A DNA stretch of 16,543 bases from Chloroflexota bacterium (GTDB lineage Bacteria; Chloroflexota; Anaerolineae; J102). The stretch spans positions 1-16,543 of the forward strand of contig PIVW01000076.1 in the NCBI GenBank assembly GCA_003353825.1, in the 5' to 3' direction. How positions within the stretch are numbered: the stretch's first letter is position 1; each line of letters begins with the position of its first letter. Positions 14,086-16,543 of this stretch are shown here, piece after piece. A program made the translations under genes and the position numbers. Under the pieces are notes generated by a model. The model did no database searches. It saw only the letters and a list, made by a program, of their open reading frames with translations, and was not told where the DNA came from.

Positions 14086-15303
14086 TTGGTCAAGAATCTT
14101 CAGGCGGTAAAGAATTTAAATAGGGCTGCGATCTTGAGCCATATCCGGCTTCATGAACCGGTGTCGCGCCGGGCTATCGCTCGCAACCTCGACATGAGTC
14201 CGACCACCGTTTCGGCAGCGGTTGAGGATTTAATAGGGCGAGGGTTGGTCAGAGCGTTAGGTGAGGGGAAATCGACAGGTGGGAGGAGACCGATTCTGCT
14301 CGAGATCAATCCCGAAGGCGGTTTGGTGGTGGCCGTTGATATCGCCAGTTCGGCGCAAGAACGAAGGGTCAGGGCTGCCGCATTCGACCTGCAGAATCGT
14401 ATTGTGTTGGAATTGACGCGACCGCAAATGCTCGGCGGAAATAAGGCGATGCTCGGCGCCATCCAAAGCATCATATCCGACCTGCTTGAATCTCCCGAAC
14501 TTGGCCACTTTCCCACGCCGGCCATTGGGGTCAGCGTGCCGGGAGTGGTCGACGCTCACACGGGCACTGTAGTGTACACCGGGATCGAAACAAAAAATCT
14601 ATGTTTGGGTAGCGCCTTGAGAGAAACATTTCTGTCATCGGTCATCATTCAGAACAGTGAGGATGCGGCCGCATTAGGAGAATTTCATAACGCCTCAGAA
14701 CACGAAAGCAACAGCTTGCTATATCTCAGTGTAGGAGCAGGCTTGGGTGCAGGTCTGGTGGTGGCAGGGCAGATCTACCAGCCAGAACGGAAGAGCATTG
14801 GCGAATTCGGGCACATGACCGTGAAGGCAGATGGCCCCCAATGTCACTGTGGCAACTACGGCTGTCTTTCTACACTCGTCTCCAGCGAAACGATCGTCGA
14901 GAGGATACGGACGGCGCTCGTGCAAGGCTATCGCCCTCAAACACACGTGTTGAAAGGCAGTCTCATACAAGCTGTAGACATTCCCCTCATCCTGACCGCC
15001 GCCGAGAAGGGGGAAACGCTTTGTGAGGATATTTTGCAGGAGGCTGCGCAATGGGTGGGCATCGCTGTAGCTTCGATGATCAACATTCTAAATCCCGGCA
15101 TCATCGTATTTGGAGGTGAACTTTATGAAACCGGCGATTATTTCTTTGGCCTGACGCGAGATTTCGCTATACTGCGCTCCTTTCCTCAATATTTCGAGGA
15201 CACCCAGCTGAAGCGCTCTGCACTGGGGCGAAATGCCGGTTTAAAAGGTATCGGCATTTTAGCGCTAGAGGAGTTATTTCGAGTTTCCATCCAGTCTCAG
15301 TAG
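14086..15303 (+). CDS. ROK-family transcriptional regulator (NagC/Mlc/XylR type)
   Basis: A 405-residue repressor. A winged helix-turn-helix at about residues 12-60 (RAAILSHIRLHEPVSRRAIA, then MSPTTVSAAVEDLIGRGLV) is followed by a ROK sugar-kinase-fold domain. The ROK zinc motif is complete: H243 in GEFGHM, then C253-H-C255-G-N-Y-G-C260. SVGAGLGAGLVVAGQIY is the sugar-site loop. The kinase Asp of the usual E-N-D-A-N-A-A-A is not preserved (QNSEDAAA, residues 189-196), which fits a sugar sensor without kinase activity. The start is TTG with TAAGG five bases upstream. Its position before a sugar-binding lipoprotein gene suggests it controls that transporter and is released by the imported sugar. 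Confidence 0.9.
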   Translation: MVKNLQAVKNLNRAAILSHIRLHEPVSRRAIARNLDMSPTTVSAAVEDLIGRGLVRALGEGKSTGGRRPILLEINPEGGLVVAVDIASSAQERRVRAAAFDLQNRIVLELTRPQMLGGNKAMLGAIQSIISDLLESPELGHFPTPAIGVSVPGVVDAHTGTVVYTGIETKNLCLGSALRETFLSSVIIQNSEDAAALGEFHNASEHESNSLLYLSVGAGLGAGLVVAGQIYQPERKSIGEFGHMTVKADGPQCHCGNYGCLSTLVSSETIVERIRTALVQGYRPQTHVLKGSLIQAVDIPLILTAAEKGETLCEDILQEAAQWVGIAVASMINILNPGIIVFGGELYETGDYFFGLTRDFAILRSFPQYFEDTQLKRSALGRNAGLKGIGILALEELFRVSIQSQ

Positions 15304-15539
15304 AGGCAAATCCCATGCCAGATTTGTTGAAACAGTAAACCAGTAAACCGGGAAACCTAAATACCGGAAAACGGGAATACAGGTATTCCAAGCAGATTGC
15401 GCCTTCATGTTCGTTCTAGCAGCATATCCCTGGTCAACTGGTACCTGGTCTACAACTCCATCGTCACTCTATGTTTTGGTTCTACTGAGTCTTGGTAAAG
15501 TAGCTAGTTTGCAGTACACAAAGAGGGTCAAGCTAAGGT

Positions 15540-15618
15540 CTTAGGACAGAATAACATGCGGAACTACATCCTAAATTGAGTGTAGACATCCGCATATTAT
15601 TGAAATCTCAGTCCTAAG
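15540..15618. repeat. Long imperfect stem-loop upstream of the sugar-binding protein gene
   Basis: Three nested blocks pair in register. CTTAGGAC (15540-15547) pairs with GTCCTAAG (15611-15618), AATAA (15550-15554) with TTATT (15597-15601), and ATGCGGA (15556-15562) with TCCGCAT (15589-15595). The terminal loop is 26 bases. The nesting makes chance unlikely. It may be an RNA leader structure, a two-site operator, or a small mobile-element remnant; there is no U-tract. Confidence 0.65.
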
Positions 15619-15630
15619 CGGAGGAAACCT

Positions 15631-15642
15631 ATGAATCGATAA
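15631..15642 (+). CDS. Minimal leader ORF Met-Asn-Arg
   Basis: ATG AAT CGA TAA follows a strong ribosome site (GGAGG at 15620-15624, six-base spacing) and ends 68 bp before the sugar-binding protein start. It lies just behind the long stem-loop. A three-codon frame with so good a Shine-Dalgarno may serve as a translated leader, or be the remnant of a gene start whose body was lost. Only the sequence pattern supports it. Confidence 0.3.
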   Translation: MNR

Positions 15643-15710
15643 CAGTCAATTGAATGTTCTTGCAACCACTAACCTATTCTCAAGTTTCACCATAAATCAG
15701 GAGGAACACA

Positions 15711-16543
15711 ATGAAGCTCATAAAACCGGCAATTCTGTTGTTGATTATCGTTATTTTGGCAGCCTGCGGTAGCGCAGCCACCCCTGAGGAACCGGCGCCA
15801 GCAGCGCCTGAAGCACCGGCAGTTGAAGAAGCACCGGCAGCAGACGAAGAGGTCACGTTGCGCTACTTCATGTGGGACCCATCCTTCGAAGAGAAGGAGC
15901 AGCAGATGGTGGATAAGTTCACAGCCGCCTATCCCAACGTCACCGTCGAGTTCGAGACAGTGGGCACACCCGATTACTGGACCAAGCTCAGCGCCCTCTC
16001 CGCCGCCGATGACATGCCCTGCGTCTTCAACATGAGCGCCGGATTCGTCGACCAGTGGATCAGCGATGGCCTACTCTACAACATCCAGGATTATGTCGAT
16101 GCCGACATTGACGGCGATGACTACTTCACCGGTGTCTTCGACGTGGTGCGCGACAAGAACAGCGGAGACATGCATGCCTTCCCCTTTGCCTTTGTCGAAA
16201 CTGTGCTCTACTACAACAAAGATGCCTTCGACGAAGCCGGCCAGGACTACCCATCAGAAGGCTGGTCCTGGGATGACTTCCTCGCTGCCGCCCAGGCCTT
16301 GACCAAGGACGACAACGACGACGGCCTCATCGACCAGTACGGCTTCTGGCACTATGGCCGCTATGCTCACATCGAATCTTGGGTCTACCAGAACGATGGC
16401 CGCATCCTCAACGACAACAAAACCCGTTTCGAGCCTGATGCCAATGCCGTCGAAGCCATGGCCTTCCTCGATTCACTCATCCACGAACATGCCGTTGCCC
16501 CCGAGCCCAAAGAGATGGAGGGTATTCGCCAGCAGGATGTCTT
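15711..16543 (+). CDS. Sugar ABC transporter substrate-binding lipoprotein (family 1), 3'-truncated by the window edge
   Basis: The frame is open from ATG 15711 to the window end (277 codons visible, about two thirds of the usual 420-450). AGGAGG lies six bases upstream. The signal peptide MKLIKPAILLLIIVILAAC ends in a lipobox with Cys19. A Pro/Ala/Glu-rich linker (residues 24-47) follows, then the solute-binding fold: VTLRYFMWDPSFEEKEQQM, KFTAAYPNVTVEFETV and FPFAFVETVLYYNKDAFDEAG, as in SBP_bac_1 proteins. KDDNDDGLIDQYGF (about residues 200-213) is the Asp-rich loop often seen in these binders. It captures a sugar or oligosaccharide for a membrane ABC importer whose permease genes should follow downstream. 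The neighbouring ROK gene is its probable regulator. Confidence 0.93.
   Translation, partial: MKLIKPAILLLIIVILAACGSAATPEEPAPAAPEAPAVEEAPAADEEVTLRYFMWDPSFEEKEQQMVDKFTAAYPNVTVEFETVGTPDYWTKLSALSAADDMPCVFNMSAGFVDQWISDGLLYNIQDYVDADIDGDDYFTGVFDVVRDKNSGDMHAFPFAFVETVLYYNKDAFDEAGQDYPSEGWSWDDFLAAAQALTKDDNDDGLIDQYGFWHYGRYAHIESWVYQNDGRILNDNKTRFEPDANAVEAMAFLDSLIHEHAVAPEPKEMEGIRQQDV

Larger units (their letters stand above)
15304..15710. other. Intergenic leader region of the sugar ABC operon
   Basis: No full gene is supported in these 407 bases. It contains degenerate CAGTAAAC words (15333-15348), a 16-bp palindrome GGAATAC-AG-GTATTCC (15374-15389), a long imperfect stem-loop (15540-15618), a three-codon open frame with a strong ribosome site (15631-15642), and the AGGAGG of the next gene (15699-15704). 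No clear -35/-10 pair was found. Confidence 0.65.

Noticed and set aside
14151..14559. Overlapping minus-strand open frames inside the ROK gene
   Set aside because: They are antisense shadows of a conserved gene, with low-complexity translation.

Overview
The window is a stretch of bacterial chromosome with mostly housekeeping and accessory genes at about 50% GC. It most resembles Chloroflexota (Anaerolineae/Caldilineae-type) DNA. I infer this from the gene mix (KtrAB, B12-binding MerR-type regulator, orphan PqqD, ROK regulator followed by a sugar-binding lipoprotein), from the frequent lack of Shine-Dalgarno sequences, and from simple-word repeats between genes. No rRNA or tRNA gene was seen, so the taxonomy is inference only.

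Layout, left to right. (1) 3-1694, plus strand: the C-terminal part of a cobalamin-binding (CarH/LitR-like) regulator, then a TIGR01777 NAD(P)-dependent epimerase. (2) 1695-2023: an intergenic region with a hairpin, a five-copy 21-bp tandem repeat and a possible promoter. (3) 2024-4133: a complete K+ uptake pair, KtrB (channel) and KtrA (RCK gate). (4) 4165-4752: a dead chimera. The 5' end of an FAD amine-oxidase-like gene is joined in frame to the 3' end of a family-2 glycosyltransferase gene, with two internal stops. An orphan PqqD-like gene (4774-5049) follows. (5) 5146-7810, minus strand: SAM methyltransferase, concanavalin-A/GH16-fold protein (stop and start overlap) and an exported glutaminyl cyclotransferase. 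(6) 7929-9226, plus strand: an M23 peptidase lipoprotein and a peroxiredoxin-like gene whose peroxidatic cysteine codon is UGA. (7) 9227-10310: a heptamer minisatellite, a degenerate folE and a strong terminator. (8) 10345-13752: an SDR oxidoreductase, a hicBA pair with an inactivated hicA, an MBL-fold hydrolase, an Asp/Glu racemase-like gene and an AbiEii-like nucleotidyltransferase. (9) 14004-end: a textbook sigma-70 promoter, a ROK-family sugar repressor, and the start of a sugar ABC transporter substrate-binding lipoprotein. The last two probably form a sugar uptake locus, with the repressor controlling the transporter.

The most interesting signal is the probable selenoprotein at 8756-9226. 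An in-frame UGA sits exactly where the catalytic cysteine of an F-C-P-Y-C redox motif belongs. The downstream frame is intact and conserved, and a 6-bp GC-rich hairpin with a G in its loop lies at the distance expected of a bacterial SECIS element. The counter-argument is that three other genes in the same 7 kb (FAD/glycosyltransferase chimera, folE, hicA) carry genuine disruptions using TAG, TGA, TAA and a frameshift. The region is therefore either decaying or carries sequence errors, and the UGA has to be judged in that light.
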